Translations under genes and position numbers: made by a program | Assembly: GCA_036702865.1 (NCBI GenBank) | Contig: DATNQD010000087.1 | Coordinates: 186,001 to 250,000, forward strand | Length of the DNA: 64,000 nt | Origin: Trichocoleus sp. | GTDB lineage: Bacteria; Cyanobacteriota; Cyanobacteriia; Elainellales; Elainellaceae | Direction of reading: 5' to 3' | The notes under the pieces: generated by a model | The model's database searches: none | Told to the model about the DNA's origin: nothing | Seen by the model: the letters and a program-made list of their open reading frames with translations, nothing else | In this document: in pieces, positions 26,439 to 38,429 of the stretch | Layout: each line of letters begins with the position of its first letter | How positions within the stretch are numbered: the stretch's first letter is position 1

Positions 26439-28145
26439 TCAGGAATGGAGGAATAGCAAGCGGGGAATGGAAATTGGAGAACGAGACGCAGGCGGCGGCA
26501 GATTAGGGATCGGCGCTTCGATCGTTGGCTCATCTAGAAGTTCGGGCAGCGTTTTAGGCATCGACGAGTCTGGCAGTTGCTTAGGGGGCTCCGGAATCGA
26601 TCGTTCTATCGCCGATGGTTGTGGAATTGATGGTTCCAAAATGGATGGCTCAACCTCCACAGATTCAGGTGCTTCCATGGTTTGAGGTACTTCTGGTACT
26701 TGGGGCGCTGCTGGAGAAACGAGAGTTGGTTGATTTGTTCCAGCAGGTTTACGGAACCGTCCCATTGTATCTTTTGCCTGATTTTTGACCTGACCTGCCT
26801 TTTCCTTCGCGCTGCTGAGGAATTCCTTAAACTTTGACTTGGGGTTCGGCTGCGCTGGCAGCTTCGGTTTAGCAGGGGCGATCGGGGCTGGATCTTCAAC
26901 AGGTTGAGGCGTTTCGGGTGCAACCAAAACAGGTGGGGTCAACGCTTCCGGTGACTGTAGCTGCTCCTGCACTTCTTCAACCAGTTCTTCTTTCACCCTG
27001 CCATCGTCTGGCTTTTCAGTTGGCTCTCCTGCGGTTGGCTCTAGCGCTGGAATCTGGATTGGAGCTTCTTGAACCTCGATCGGTTCTTCTACCGTTGGTT
27101 CTTCGGTTGGAGGCAGAACTGGAGCTTCCTCATTACCAGCAGCAGGGGCGATCGGCTCTAATGTCTCCTCAGTATCAGACGTTGGTTCCTCGTTGGTTTC
27201 AGATTCAGGGATTTCTGGTTCAGGTACAGGTGGCACATAGTTAGGATCAATAAAGCGGCGGGCGACTGTCATCGGGATTTCACCGCGTGTTAATCGAGAC
27301 AGTGCATCTGTGCCATTGGGTTCGTAGGTGATGAGACGAACAGTATTGTTATAAACGTTTGGGAAAGGATTGCCGTTTTCGTCGAGCAATTCGAGCTGAA
27401 TCCAGTTTTTACCGGGTTTTAAGCCCTGAAGGTAAATGGGTTCCCAGCGATCGAATGTAAAACTCTCGCCGTTAACGGTGCAGCGAATTTGCCAATCTGG
27501 GATTGCGTCCGTTGAGTTTTCTTGAGCAATAAAGTGTAGGGGCGCGTTTCTCAAGTAGAAGTCGAGCAGGACTGGCTCTGCCCCATAAGTCGCTTTCGGG
27601 CGGCTGTAAGTCAGGAGTGGCTTGGCTGGATCAGGACTGTTGTCAGGCGTTTTAGCAAAAAGATGGAACGTCACCTGATCATAAGCACCTTCATTCTTAT
27701 AGCTTTCATGCCAGGGGCGCGAGGCAAATACGCGAATCGTATGGCTGCCGGGAGTCAGGTCATTCAGGACGATCGGTTCATCGACGCCGTAGATTGGCTC
27801 GTAGGGCTGGTTATCCAAAATGAAGTGAAGATGTGATCCAAGCCCAGATTCTTCGTCCTTAAATAGAGGCAGATCGTTGACCTGAAGCTTCACCGACACC
27901 GTGGTGTCTTGTAAAACCTCACCCGATCGGGGACTCAGGATTTTTACCTGAGGCTGGTAAACGTCTGTGAACTGCTTGAGTTCTTGAATTGCTGCTGGAG
28001 GCGCGATCTCCGCCAGCTTTGCTGATCGAGAAATGAGCGATTTTCGAGCCACACCTTCCGGCTGACTACAGCTCACCAGACTCCATGCCATCACCATAAC
28101 TAGCATCGGAGCCAGTACCCGCTTCACCACACTCCGCCAATTCAT
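26439..28145 (-). CDS. Lipoprotein with Pro/Glu-rich C-terminal half, unknown function
   Basis: This encodes 568 aa. The start at 28145 is supported by GGGAG upstream and gives lipobox LVSC with Cys26 lipidated; an ATG-type start 8 codons earlier is possible. The N-terminal half (about 50-290) has two similar beta-sandwich modules: VKLQVNDLPLFKDEESGLGS ... HLHFILDNQPYEPIYG, and FIAQENSTDAIPDWQIRCTV. It therefore resembles secreted beta-sandwich or carbohydrate-binding proteins, but the family is not identified. The C-terminal half is low-complexity and rich in Pro, Glu and Thr, with a short Lys-rich stretch (KFKEFLSSAKEKAGQVKNQA). It probably sits in the cell envelope. Confidence 0.75.
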   Translation of the reverse strand: MNWRSVVKRVLAPMLVMVMAWSLVSCSQPEGVARKSLISRSAKLAEIAPPAAIQELKQFTDVYQPQVKILSPRSGEVLQDTTVSVKLQVNDLPLFKDEESGLGSHLHFILDNQPYEPIYGVDEPIVLNDLTPGSHTIRVFASRPWHESYKNEGAYDQVTFHLFAKTPDNSPDPAKPLLTYSRPKATYGAEPVLLDFYLRNAPLHFIAQENSTDAIPDWQIRCTVNGESFTFDRWEPIYLQGLKPGKNWIQLELLDENGNPFPNVYNNTVRLITYEPNGTDALSRLTRGEIPMTVARRFIDPNYVPPVPEPEIPESETNEEPTSDTEETLEPIAPAAGNEEAPVLPPTEEPTVEEPIEVQEAPIQIPALEPTAGEPTEKPDDGRVKEELVEEVQEQLQSPEALTPPVLVAPETPQPVEDPAPIAPAKPKLPAQPNPKSKFKEFLSSAKEKAGQVKNQAKDTMGRFRKPAGTNQPTLVSPAAPQVPEVPQTMEAPESVEVEPSILEPSIPQPSAIERSIPEPPKQLPDSSMPKTLPELLDEPTIEAPIPNLPPPASRSPISIPRLLFLHS

Positions 28146-28865
28146 TCTGTTTACTCCCTGGACGCTCACTAATCCAATCCTGAAAAACTCCGTCCATAGG
28201 GAACTATATCGGATTCGCGTCTTTTCCGCCCACAGAGTAACTTTTGCTTAAGTTGAAAAGGTTTACCCTACCTAACAAATTTGTTTGTCTCCATTGCATT
28301 TTTTAACATAAATTTTTCGATCAACTGCCTTGCCAAAAACTTCTAAGAATGCTGCTCATTCTTTTGGCGTTACTTATGAAGTAAATAGAAATGCTTGCAG
28401 GTATAAAGAGATAATTCAGCCTTGGGACTAAAAACTTTAAAACAGCAAAAGGCTTTTATAGTAGCTTTTTTTGGCTAAATTTCAATAGATAATATCAAAC
28501 ATTTCGATTTGTAAAGAATTCGCAACAGGTAGCATATCTTCTGCTGATGAACTTGCTCGGAATCCTCATCGCTGAAGGCTTTGACATTTTGAATTATTGT
28601 TAACGCTACTGAAATAGTAGGAGATTGCAGTTCTATAATGCTCCTCAGTACCTACCCCAAGTGACTGAGATCGCTCATCCGATTAATTTTGGTGAAAGTG
28701 ATAGCAGTTCACCTCTTCTAGGGTAAAGGTCATTTCTAACGCTGACGCTCCTACCCAGTTGGAAATGTGCCCGATCGCCCAGTTATGAAAAGAAGAGGTT
28801 TGCCTAACGGCAGCCTTGGGTGCGGTAGCTCACTCGTTCCGTGTCTAGAGAGAGGAGAGTCTCTG
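28146..28865. other. Long upstream region of psaA
   Basis: These 720 bp hold no supportable gene. They are AT-rich between about 28260 and 28620 and are expected to contain the light-regulated psaAB promoter and leader. I looked for an HLR1-type repeat (RpaB site) and did not find a convincing one. A strong purine-rich ribosome-binding site, GAGAGGAGAG, stands at 28850-28859, before the ATG at 28866. Confidence 0.6.
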
Positions 28866-31130
28866 ATGACAACTTCCCCACGGGAGCGGGAGGCAACCAA
28901 GCAGGTCCGAGTTGTGGTTGATAAAGACCCGGTCGCTACTTCTTTCGAGAAGTGGTCTCAGCCCGGTCACTTCGATCGCACACTCGCTAAAGGTCCCAAG
29001 ACCACGACCTGGATTTGGAACCTTCATGCCGACGCTCACGATTTCGATAGCCATACCAGTGACCTAGAAGATATTTCCCGTAAGATCTTCAGCGCACACT
29101 TTGGTCACCTAGCCGTAGTGTTCGTCTGGCTTAGTGGAATGTATTTCCACGGCGCGAAATTTTCTAATTATTCCGCTTGGCTGGCTGACCCCCTGCACGT
29201 CAAACCGAGTGCTCAGGTGGTTTGGCCGATCTTTGGTCAAGAAATTTTAAATGGCGATGTTGGCGGTGGTTTCCACGGCATCCAAATCACATCTGGATTT
29301 TTCCAAATCTGGCGCGCTGCCGGAATCACGAATGAATTCCAGCTCTATGTAACGGCGATCGGCGGTCTGGTAATGGCTGGTCTGATGCTGTTTGCAGGCT
29401 GGTTCCACTATCACAAGCGCGCTCCCAAACTGGAATGGTTCCAGAATGTGGAGTCCATGATGAACCACCACCTGGCAGGCTTGCTGGGCCTGGGCTGCCT
29501 CTCTTGGGCAGGTCACCAGATTCACGTTGCGCTGCCCATTAACAAAATGCTGGATGCTGGGGTAGCTCCGAAGGATATTCCTTTGCCCCATGAATTCATC
29601 CTCAATTCCAGCTTGATGTCAGACCTCTATCCCAGCTTTGCCAAGGGTTTAACCCCCTTCTTCACGCTCAACTGGGGCGAGTATGCTGACTTCCTCACCT
29701 TTAAGGGTGGCTTGAATCCTGTAACAGGCGGTCTGTGGCTGTCTGACACGGCTCACCACCACCTGGCACTGGCTGTCCTGTTCATCATTGCGGGTCACAT
29801 GTACCGCACGAACTGGGGCATCGGTCACAGCATGAAGGAAATCCTGGAGAACCATAAGGGTCCCTTCACTGGAGAAGGTCACAAGGGTCTCTATGAGAAC
29901 CTGACCACCTCCTGGCATGCTCAACTCGCCGTTAACCTGGCGATGCTGGGTTCCCTCACGATCATCGTGGCTCAGCACATGTACTCCATGCCTCCGTATC
30001 CTTACCTGGCAACGGATTACCCCACGCAGCTTTCCATCTTCACGCATCACATGTGGATTGGCGGCTTCTTAATTGTGGGTGCTGGTGCACATGCGGCAAT
30101 CTTCATGGTGCGCGACTACGATCCTGCCAAGAACATGAATAACTTGCTGGATCGCGTCATCCGTCACCGTGATGCCATCATTTCTCACCTCAACTGGGTT
30201 TGTATTTTCCTTGGCTTCCATAGCTTTGGTCTGTACATTCACAACGACACAATGCGTGCTCTGGGTCGCCCCCAAGACATGTTCTCGGATACGGCGATTC
30301 AACTTCAGCCCGTGTTTGCTCAATGGATTCAAAATATCCATACGCTGGCTCCCGGTGGTACTGCGCCAAACGCGCTTGAACCTGCCAGCTATGTCTTCGG
30401 CGGCGGCGTTGTTGCTGTCGGCGGTAAGGTTGCCATGATGCCGATGGCCCTGGGCACGGCAGACTTCATGGTTCACCACATCCATGCCTTCACGATCCAC
30501 GTGACGGTGCTGATTCTGCTCAAGGGCGTGCTGTTTGCTCGTAGCTCTCGTCTGATTCCAGATAAGGCTAACCTGGGCTTCCGCTTCCCTTGTGATGGTC
30601 CTGGTCGTGGCGGCACCTGCCAAGTCTCGGGTTGGGATCATGTCTTCCTCGGTCTGTTCTGGATGTACAACTCCCTGTCGATCGCGATTTTCCACTTCTC
30701 GTGGAAGATGCAGTCAGATGTATGGGGTACAGTCGCTCCAGATGGAACGGTGTCTCACATCACAGGCGGCAACTTTGCTCAAAGTGCAATCACGATCAAC
30801 GGTTGGTTGCGTGACTTCCTGTGGGCACAGGCAACTCAGGTGATTGGGTCTTATGGCTCTGCTCTGTCTGCTTACGGTCTGCTGTTCCTGGGCGCACACT
30901 TCGTCTGGGCGTTCAGCCTCATGTTCCTGTTCAGTGGTCGCGGCTACTGGCAAGAATTGATTGAGTCGATCGTTTGGGCACACAACAAGCTGAAAGTTGC
31001 TCCTTCGATTCAACCTCGTGCTCTGAGCATCATCCAGGGTCGCGCGGTGGGTGTTGCTCACTATCTGTTGGGCGGCATTGTGACGACCTGGGCATTCTTC
31101 TTAGCTCGGATCATTGCAGTAGGTTCGTGA
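28866..31130 (+). CDS. psaA: Photosystem I P700 apoprotein A1
   Basis: This encodes 754 aa, the normal length. Together with PsaB it forms the photosystem I core that holds P700, the A0/A1 cofactors and the FX iron-sulfur cluster. Landmarks are [20 protein letters not shown] at the start, [20 protein letters not shown], and the FX-ligand loop [19 protein letters not shown]. The C-terminal helix ends in [16 protein letters not shown] good ribosome-binding site (GAGAGGAGAG) fixes the start at 28866 although the frame is open 33 codons upstream. Thylakoid membrane, about 11 helices. Confidence 0.98.
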   Translation: MTTSPREREATKQVRVVVDKDPVATSFEKWSQPGHFDRTLAKGPKTTTWIWNLHADAHDFDSHTSDLEDISRKIFSAHFGHLAVVFVWLSGMYFHGAKFSNYSAWLADPLHVKPSAQVVWPIFGQEILNGDVGGGFHGIQITSGFFQIWRAAGITNEFQLYVTAIGGLVMAGLMLFAGWFHYHKRAPKLEWFQNVESMMNHHLAGLLGLGCLSWAGHQIHVALPINKMLDAGVAPKDIPLPHEFILNSSLMSDLYPSFAKGLTPFFTLNWGEYADFLTFKGGLNPVTGGLWLSDTAHHHLALAVLFIIAGHMYRTNWGIGHSMKEILENHKGPFTGEGHKGLYENLTTSWHAQLAVNLAMLGSLTIIVAQHMYSMPPYPYLATDYPTQLSIFTHHMWIGGFLIVGAGAHAAIFMVRDYDPAKNMNNLLDRVIRHRDAIISHLNWVCIFLGFHSFGLYIHNDTMRALGRPQDMFSDTAIQLQPVFAQWIQNIHTLAPGGTAPNALEPASYVFGGGVVAVGGKVAMMPMALGTADFMVHHIHAFTIHVTVLILLKGVLFARSSRLIPDKANLGFRFPCDGPGRGGTCQVSGWDHVFLGLFWMYNSLSIAIFHFSWKMQSDVWGTVAPDGTVSHITGGNFAQSAITINGWLRDFLWAQATQVIGSYGSALSAYGLLFLGAHFVWAFSLMFLFSGRGYWQELIESIVWAHNKLKVAPSIQPRALSIIQGRAVGVAHYLLGGIVTTWAFFLARIIAVGS

Positions 31131-31332
31131 TTCGGCTGAAGCTGTCTCTCCTCTAGACCTCTGGATCAAGATGGTGGATTTTGGTGGCGGGTTATTCATT
31201 CCATAGGATTCTTTAATGAATCTCAGGGCGTCTTAGCCTTGCCTCAACCAAAGTCCATCGTCTAAAGTCCAAATAAACTAGGGGTTGTATAGCGAAAAGC
31301 CGATAGCTAATAGATTTCCTCCATTAGGACTT

Positions 31333-33561
31333 ATGGCAACTAAATTCCCAAAATTTAGCCAGGGGTTGGCTCAAGATCCAACCACAAGACGGATCTGGTA
31401 TGGGATTGCTACTGCTCACGACTTTGAGAGCCACGATGGCATGACGGAAGAGAATCTTCACCAGAAGATTTTCTCTTCCCACTTCGGTCATCTGGCAATC
31501 ATCTTCCTGTGGACTTCTGGTAATCTCTTCCACGTCGCCTGGCAAGGTAACTTCGAGCAGTGGATCAAGGATCCGCTCAATGTCCGTCCGATCGCCCATG
31601 CGATTTGGGACCCTCACTTTGGTCAAGCGGCTGTTGATGCTTTCACCCGTGCAGGTGCTTCCAACCCCGTAAACATCGCTTACTCCGGTGTTTACCACTG
31701 GTGGTACACGATCGGGATGCGCTCCAACGCTGACCTGTATCAAGGTTCGATCTTCCTGATGCTGCTGTCTGCAATCTTCCTGTTCGCAGGTTGGCTGCAT
31801 CTTCAGCCCAAGTTCCGCCCCTCTTTGTCCTGGTTTAAGAATGCTGAGTCTCGACTGAACCACCACCTTGCTGGTTTGTTCGGCGTCAGCTCTCTGGCTT
31901 GGGCAGGTCACCTGATCCACGTTGCAATCCCTGAGTCTCGTGGTCAGCATGTGGGCTGGGATAACTTCCTGACCACACCTCCCCATCCCGCTGGTTTAGC
32001 TCCTTTCTTCACTGGCAATTGGGGCGTGTACGCTGAAAATCCTGATACTGCAAACCATGTCTTTGGCACGGCTCAAGGTGCAGGTTCAGCAATTCTGACA
32101 TTCCTTGGTGGCTTCCATCCTCAAACTCAGTCCCTGTGGCTGACGGACATGGCACACCACCACCTAGCGATCGCTGTTCTGTTCATCGTGGCAGGACATA
32201 TGTATCGCACCAACTTCGGAATCGGTCATAGCATCAAAGAAATGCTCGATTCCAAAGCAGGTCTGATTTCTAAGAAGAGCGAAGGTCAGTTCAACCTGCC
32301 TCACCAGGGGCTATATGACACCATCAACAACTCACTGCACTTCCAGCTTGGTCTGGCTCTGGCAGCGTTGGGTGTGATCACCTCTCTGGTGGCTCAACAC
32401 ATGTACTCTCTGCCTCCCTACGCTTTCATGGCGAAGGACTACACCACGCAGGCTGCACTTTATACCCATCACCAGTACATTGCTGGATTCCTGATGGTTG
32501 GTGCGTTTGCTCACGGTGCAATCTTCTGGGTTCGTGACTACGATCCGGCTCAGAACAGAGGCAACGTACTCGATCGCGTTCTCAACCATAAAGAAGCGAT
32601 CATCTCTCACCTCAGCTGGGTATCGCTGTTCCTGGGCTTCCACACCCTGGGTCTGTATGTCCACAACGACGTCATGCAGGCTTTCGGTACGCCTGAGAAG
32701 CAAATCCTGATCGAGCCTGTGTTCGCACAGTTCGTTCAAGCCTCTCACGGTAAGCTGCTCTACGGCTTCGATACACTGCTCTCAAATCCTGATAGCCTTG
32801 CTTCCACCGCTTGGCCCAACCACGCTAACGTGTGGCTACCTGGTTGGTTGGATGCAATTAACAGCGGCACAAACTCGCTGTTCCTGACCATTGGTCCTGG
32901 TGACTTCCTCGTACACCATGCGATCGCGCTGGGTCTGCACACCACCACTCTGATTTTGGTCAAGGGTGCGTTGGATGCTCGCGGTTCCAAGCTGATGCCT
33001 GATAAGAAAGACTTCGGCTACGCCTTCCCTTGTGATGGTCCTGGTCGTGGCGGTACTTGCGACATCTCTGCTTGGGATTCGTTCTACCTCGCGATGTTCT
33101 GGATGCTGAACACGATCGGTTGGGTTACGTTCTACTGGCACTGGAAGCACCTCGGTGTATGGCAGGGCAACGTGGCTCAGTTCAACGAGTCTTCGACTTA
33201 TCTGATGGGCTGGCTGCGTGATTACCTCTGGCTAAACTCCGCTCAGTTGATCAACGGTTACAACCCTTACGGCATGAATTCCCTGGCAGTCTGGAGCTGG
33301 ATGTTCCTCTTTGGACACCTGGTTTGGGCAACTGGTTTCATGTTCTTGATTAGCTGGCGCGGTTACTGGCAAGAATTGATCGAAACGATCGTTTGGGCAC
33401 ATGAGCGCACTCCTCTGGCTAACCTGGTTCGCTGGAAGGACAAGCCCGTTGCACTATCTATCGTTCAGGGCCGTTTAGTAGGTTTGGCTCACTTCACAGT
33501 TGGCTATATCCTCACCTACGCTGCTTTCCTGATTGCTTCAACTGCCTCACGGTACGGTTGA
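31333..33561 (+). CDS. psaB: Photosystem I P700 apoprotein A2
   Basis: This encodes 742 aa. Partner of PsaA in the photosystem I core. Identified by [40 protein letters not shown], the FX-ligand loop [19 protein letters not shown], and the C-terminal [17 protein letters not shown]. The start at 31333 matches the invariant N-terminus. The gap from psaA is 202 bp, consistent with the usual psaA-psaB operon, and the operon ends at a strong hairpin at 33595-33621. Confidence 0.98.
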   Translation: MATKFPKFSQGLAQDPTTRRIWYGIATAHDFESHDGMTEENLHQKIFSSHFGHLAIIFLWTSGNLFHVAWQGNFEQWIKDPLNVRPIAHAIWDPHFGQAAVDAFTRAGASNPVNIAYSGVYHWWYTIGMRSNADLYQGSIFLMLLSAIFLFAGWLHLQPKFRPSLSWFKNAESRLNHHLAGLFGVSSLAWAGHLIHVAIPESRGQHVGWDNFLTTPPHPAGLAPFFTGNWGVYAENPDTANHVFGTAQGAGSAILTFLGGFHPQTQSLWLTDMAHHHLAIAVLFIVAGHMYRTNFGIGHSIKEMLDSKAGLISKKSEGQFNLPHQGLYDTINNSLHFQLGLALAALGVITSLVAQHMYSLPPYAFMAKDYTTQAALYTHHQYIAGFLMVGAFAHGAIFWVRDYDPAQNRGNVLDRVLNHKEAIISHLSWVSLFLGFHTLGLYVHNDVMQAFGTPEKQILIEPVFAQFVQASHGKLLYGFDTLLSNPDSLASTAWPNHANVWLPGWLDAINSGTNSLFLTIGPGDFLVHHAIALGLHTTTLILVKGALDARGSKLMPDKKDFGYAFPCDGPGRGGTCDISAWDSFYLAMFWMLNTIGWVTFYWHWKHLGVWQGNVAQFNESSTYLMGWLRDYLWLNSAQLINGYNPYGMNSLAVWSWMFLFGHLVWATGFMFLISWRGYWQELIETIVWAHERTPLANLVRWKDKPVALSIVQGRLVGLAHFTVGYILTYAAFLIASTASRYG

Positions 33562-33594
33562 TCAGGCGATCAATTACTAAGTAGATAAATGAAG

Positions 33595-33621
33595 TCCCTC
33601 ACCTTCGGGTGGGGGATTTTT
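33595..33621 (+). terminator. Intrinsic terminator of psaAB
   Basis: A 9-bp stem, TCCCTCACC paired with GGTGGGGGA (one T-G), closes a TTCG tetraloop and is followed by TTTTT (33617-33621). It begins 33 bp after the psaB stop. Confidence 0.85.
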
Positions 33622-33672
33622 GTTTGGGTATGTTGGAATAGAAGCGAGAATCTATAGGAAAGCCATACTGGA

Positions 33673-35397
33673 CTACCGAGAACTCGTACTCTGAGGGGTT
33701 GGAGCAGGAGCCGGTTGGTTGCGGAGAATTTGAGCCACTTGAGCAGGAGTGAACGATCGAATCAACGTCAAAGGCAAATCTTCATTGCTAATTAGTTGAG
33801 CATAAGCGGCTTGCAGATAAGGCAGGTATCCCGGTTGATTGGCGACATAGGTTTGGAAGAAAGCAACGCCCAGGCTTTTGAGATAGGTTTGGGCAAGGAT
33901 GGGGTTGGGTCCAACGATTTGAGAGGGTAGTCGCACCAGGCGATCGGGAGAAGTATCGGTAACGCTGAGCGTCGAGAAATGCGTGCCCCCACTGAGGAGA
34001 ACAAGATATTTGTTGGGAGTAGTGAGCCAGGTAAAAGGAATAATTTGTTCCATGAGAGAAGGGCTGACCGTATCGGCGCTGCCGCTCATCAACATGACCG
34101 GAATCTGAATTGAAGCGTAATCCGGTTGACCCAGTAAACTACTGCCGATCGGGTTGATGACGATAATGGCTTTCACGCGATCGTCCTTCAAGTCTGGGAG
34201 AGGTTGGGTTAGCTCTTGCGCCCGGCATTGCAGCAGCAAAGAGAGATTAAAGGTTTCAGTATTGCCACAGTCTGCGCTCAGTTGAGCAAAGTTGATTTTG
34301 GCTCCTGCGAGAGCAAGGGCGGTATAGGCACCAAGCGATTGTCCAATCACACCGACTCGCTGAAAATCCATTCGATCGCGAAAGCGCGGATCAGTCTGAT
34401 TGCGATAGCTCAATTCATCCAGCAAATACTTGATATCTAAAGGACGATCGATAAACTCCTGAGGATTTGTTACCTCACTGGCACTACCGGAAATTAGGGC
34501 TTGAAGCTGACTGGCGTTGCTACCGGGGTGTTCGGGCACAGCAACCGCAAATCCGTAGGAAGCTAACTGTCGCGCCAGATAAGCATAAGTTCCCCGTTCC
34601 GAACCTAAGCCATGCGAGATCACAATCAAAGGAGCCGCAGTTACAGGAGTTCGGGTGCGGTTGTACGGCAAATAGAGATCGACCGGAAAAGTTCGATCGC
34701 GCTTCGCATCAGTCAATTGAAAACTAGATTTTTGCCATGAGAAGGAACCCGGACGACGCAAATCTGGCAAAACTGCAAAAGGAGCCGTAGATTCGGTACT
34801 TGCTTCTTGAGCAGACTGCATTTCGACTAAGGCGATCGCATTTTGTGTTTGACGAATTAGTTCTTCCAGGCTGCTAAGAATTCGCAAGGTTCGGCTGAGA
34901 TCAATTCGGACATCGGATAGCGGGAACTGTTCTAAGACGTTGAGAGGGGTTAAGCCTTGCGGATCAGCCGCCGCCAAAATGAGAGCTGCTCGCAGCGCAT
35001 AAAATCCCGGTAGGTTTGACTCAGTGCGAACCACCTGGCTGAGGCGATCGAGCAACCGTTCTCCTGGCTCAGTGTAAAGAAACTGAGATACAGCGACTGG
35101 AGAAAGCTTGGCTCGCACTTGCAAAATTTGGCGAAGTTGCGCTTCTTGCTCTGCATCTAGAAATTGCGTGTAAGTTCGCAAATCCTTTTCGATCTTGCCT
35201 TCCCTGGCATAAATTTGCAGCGATCTGAGGGAGATCGAGCGCTCCAACAGCCCATAGGAAATCGTCAGGCGATCGGCACTCCAGGCAGCCCCGGCAGAGA
35301 GAATTAGCGGAAACAAAGCCAGACCCAACAACGGCTTAAGCCATAAGAAAGGACGGGCAGGTTGCGAAGACTTCACCAACAAAGCGGTTTGAGTCAT
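33673..35397 (-). CDS. DUF1400 alpha/beta hydrolase
   Basis: This encodes 574 aa. An N-terminal signal or anchor helix (FLWLKPLLGLALFPLILSAG) precedes the cyanobacterial DUF1400 domain (about 45-190; ISYGLLERSISLRSLQIYAR). A platelet-activating-factor-acetylhydrolase-like alpha/beta hydrolase follows: oxyanion segment VISHGLGSERGTYAYLARQL, nucleophile Ser in GQSLGAYTAL, and LMSGSADTVSPS with SGGTHFS carrying candidate Asp and His. It should be a secreted or periplasmic lipase/esterase; the substrate is unknown. The start lies 45 bp after the end of ligA on the same strand, so the two may be co-transcribed. Confidence 0.85.
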   Translation of the reverse strand: MTQTALLVKSSQPARPFLWLKPLLGLALFPLILSAGAAWSADRLTISYGLLERSISLRSLQIYAREGKIEKDLRTYTQFLDAEQEAQLRQILQVRAKLSPVAVSQFLYTEPGERLLDRLSQVVRTESNLPGFYALRAALILAAADPQGLTPLNVLEQFPLSDVRIDLSRTLRILSSLEELIRQTQNAIALVEMQSAQEASTESTAPFAVLPDLRRPGSFSWQKSSFQLTDAKRDRTFPVDLYLPYNRTRTPVTAAPLIVISHGLGSERGTYAYLARQLASYGFAVAVPEHPGSNASQLQALISGSASEVTNPQEFIDRPLDIKYLLDELSYRNQTDPRFRDRMDFQRVGVIGQSLGAYTALALAGAKINFAQLSADCGNTETFNLSLLLQCRAQELTQPLPDLKDDRVKAIIVINPIGSSLLGQPDYASIQIPVMLMSGSADTVSPSLMEQIIPFTWLTTPNKYLVLLSGGTHFSTLSVTDTSPDRLVRLPSQIVGPNPILAQTYLKSLGVAFFQTYVANQPGYLPYLQAAYAQLISNEDLPLTLIRSFTPAQVAQILRNQPAPAPTPQSTSSR

Positions 35398-35442
35398 AAA
35401 GGTGGCATTAACCGGGAAGGGTTGGATTCACTGTAGCAAGCG

Positions 35443-37901
<2,459 letters not shown>

Positions 37902-38324
37902 ATGCCTTTTATTTACAATCGCACCATTCATTTCAGTGACACGGATGCTGCTGGTGTCGTGTATTTCGCCAATGTCTTATCGATTTGCCATGAAGCTTAC
38001 GAAGAATCCCTTGCGGCAGTTGAAATTAATCTCAAGTCATTCTTTAGCAAAGATTCAATTGCTGTGCCGATCGTTCACGCCAGCATTGATTTTTTGAGTC
38101 CAATGTTTTGTGGCGAAGTTTATCAAATTCATCTCACGCCTCAACCAACAGGAGACAGTAAGTTTGAAATTGAGTATGCAATTTACTCGAAAGAACAGCC
38201 CGATCGCCTTGCTGGTCGCGCCAAAACCATTCATGTTTGTATTGAACCTGCGACGCGATCGAGAGCCGCTTTACCCTCCGAGCTAGTTCAATGGCTTGAT
38301 CAATTTGGAGAAAGTCGTTCTTAA
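37902..38324 (+). CDS. Acyl-CoA thioesterase, likely 1,4-dihydroxy-2-naphthoyl-CoA hydrolase
   Basis: This encodes 140 aa of the hotdog fold, 4HBT class. The active-site motif is FSDTDAAGVVYFANVLSICH, with the catalytic Asp in DTDAAG. Length and motif resemble the cyanobacterial DHNA-CoA thioesterase (slr0204 type) of phylloquinone biosynthesis, needed for the A1 quinone of photosystem I. Function beyond the class is inferred, since no other men genes lie nearby. Starts in another frame at 37888 are ruled out because the family N-terminus is MPFIYNRTIHFSDTD at 37902. Confidence 0.75.
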   Translation: MPFIYNRTIHFSDTDAAGVVYFANVLSICHEAYEESLAAVEINLKSFFSKDSIAVPIVHASIDFLSPMFCGEVYQIHLTPQPTGDSKFEIEYAIYSKEQPDRLAGRAKTIHVCIEPATRSRAALPSELVQWLDQFGESRS

Positions 38325-38347
38325 AACCTTAAACCCTCTTTTAAAGC

Positions 38348-38374
38348 AGAAAAGGACTTGATAGAACCAAGCCC
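38348..38374 (-). terminator. Probable intrinsic terminator of the RTX-type gene
   Basis: On the minus strand, GGCTTG/CAAGTCC pair with one bulge around loop GTTCTAT, followed by TTTTCTGCTTT. It begins about 55 bp after the stop of the gene at 38430-41459. Confidence 0.5.
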
Positions 38375-38429
38375 CACGTTATTGCATCCCGCTCTGAGAT
38401 CAAATCAATTTCACTGAAATCAATCGAAC

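Noticed and set aside
30069-30695. Long open frame antisense to psaA
   Set aside because: It is a codon-bias shadow on the strand opposite a highly expressed gene, with no start signal and no known motifs.
31324-31986. Long open frame antisense to psaB
   Set aside because: Same reason: shadow of a strongly biased coding strand.
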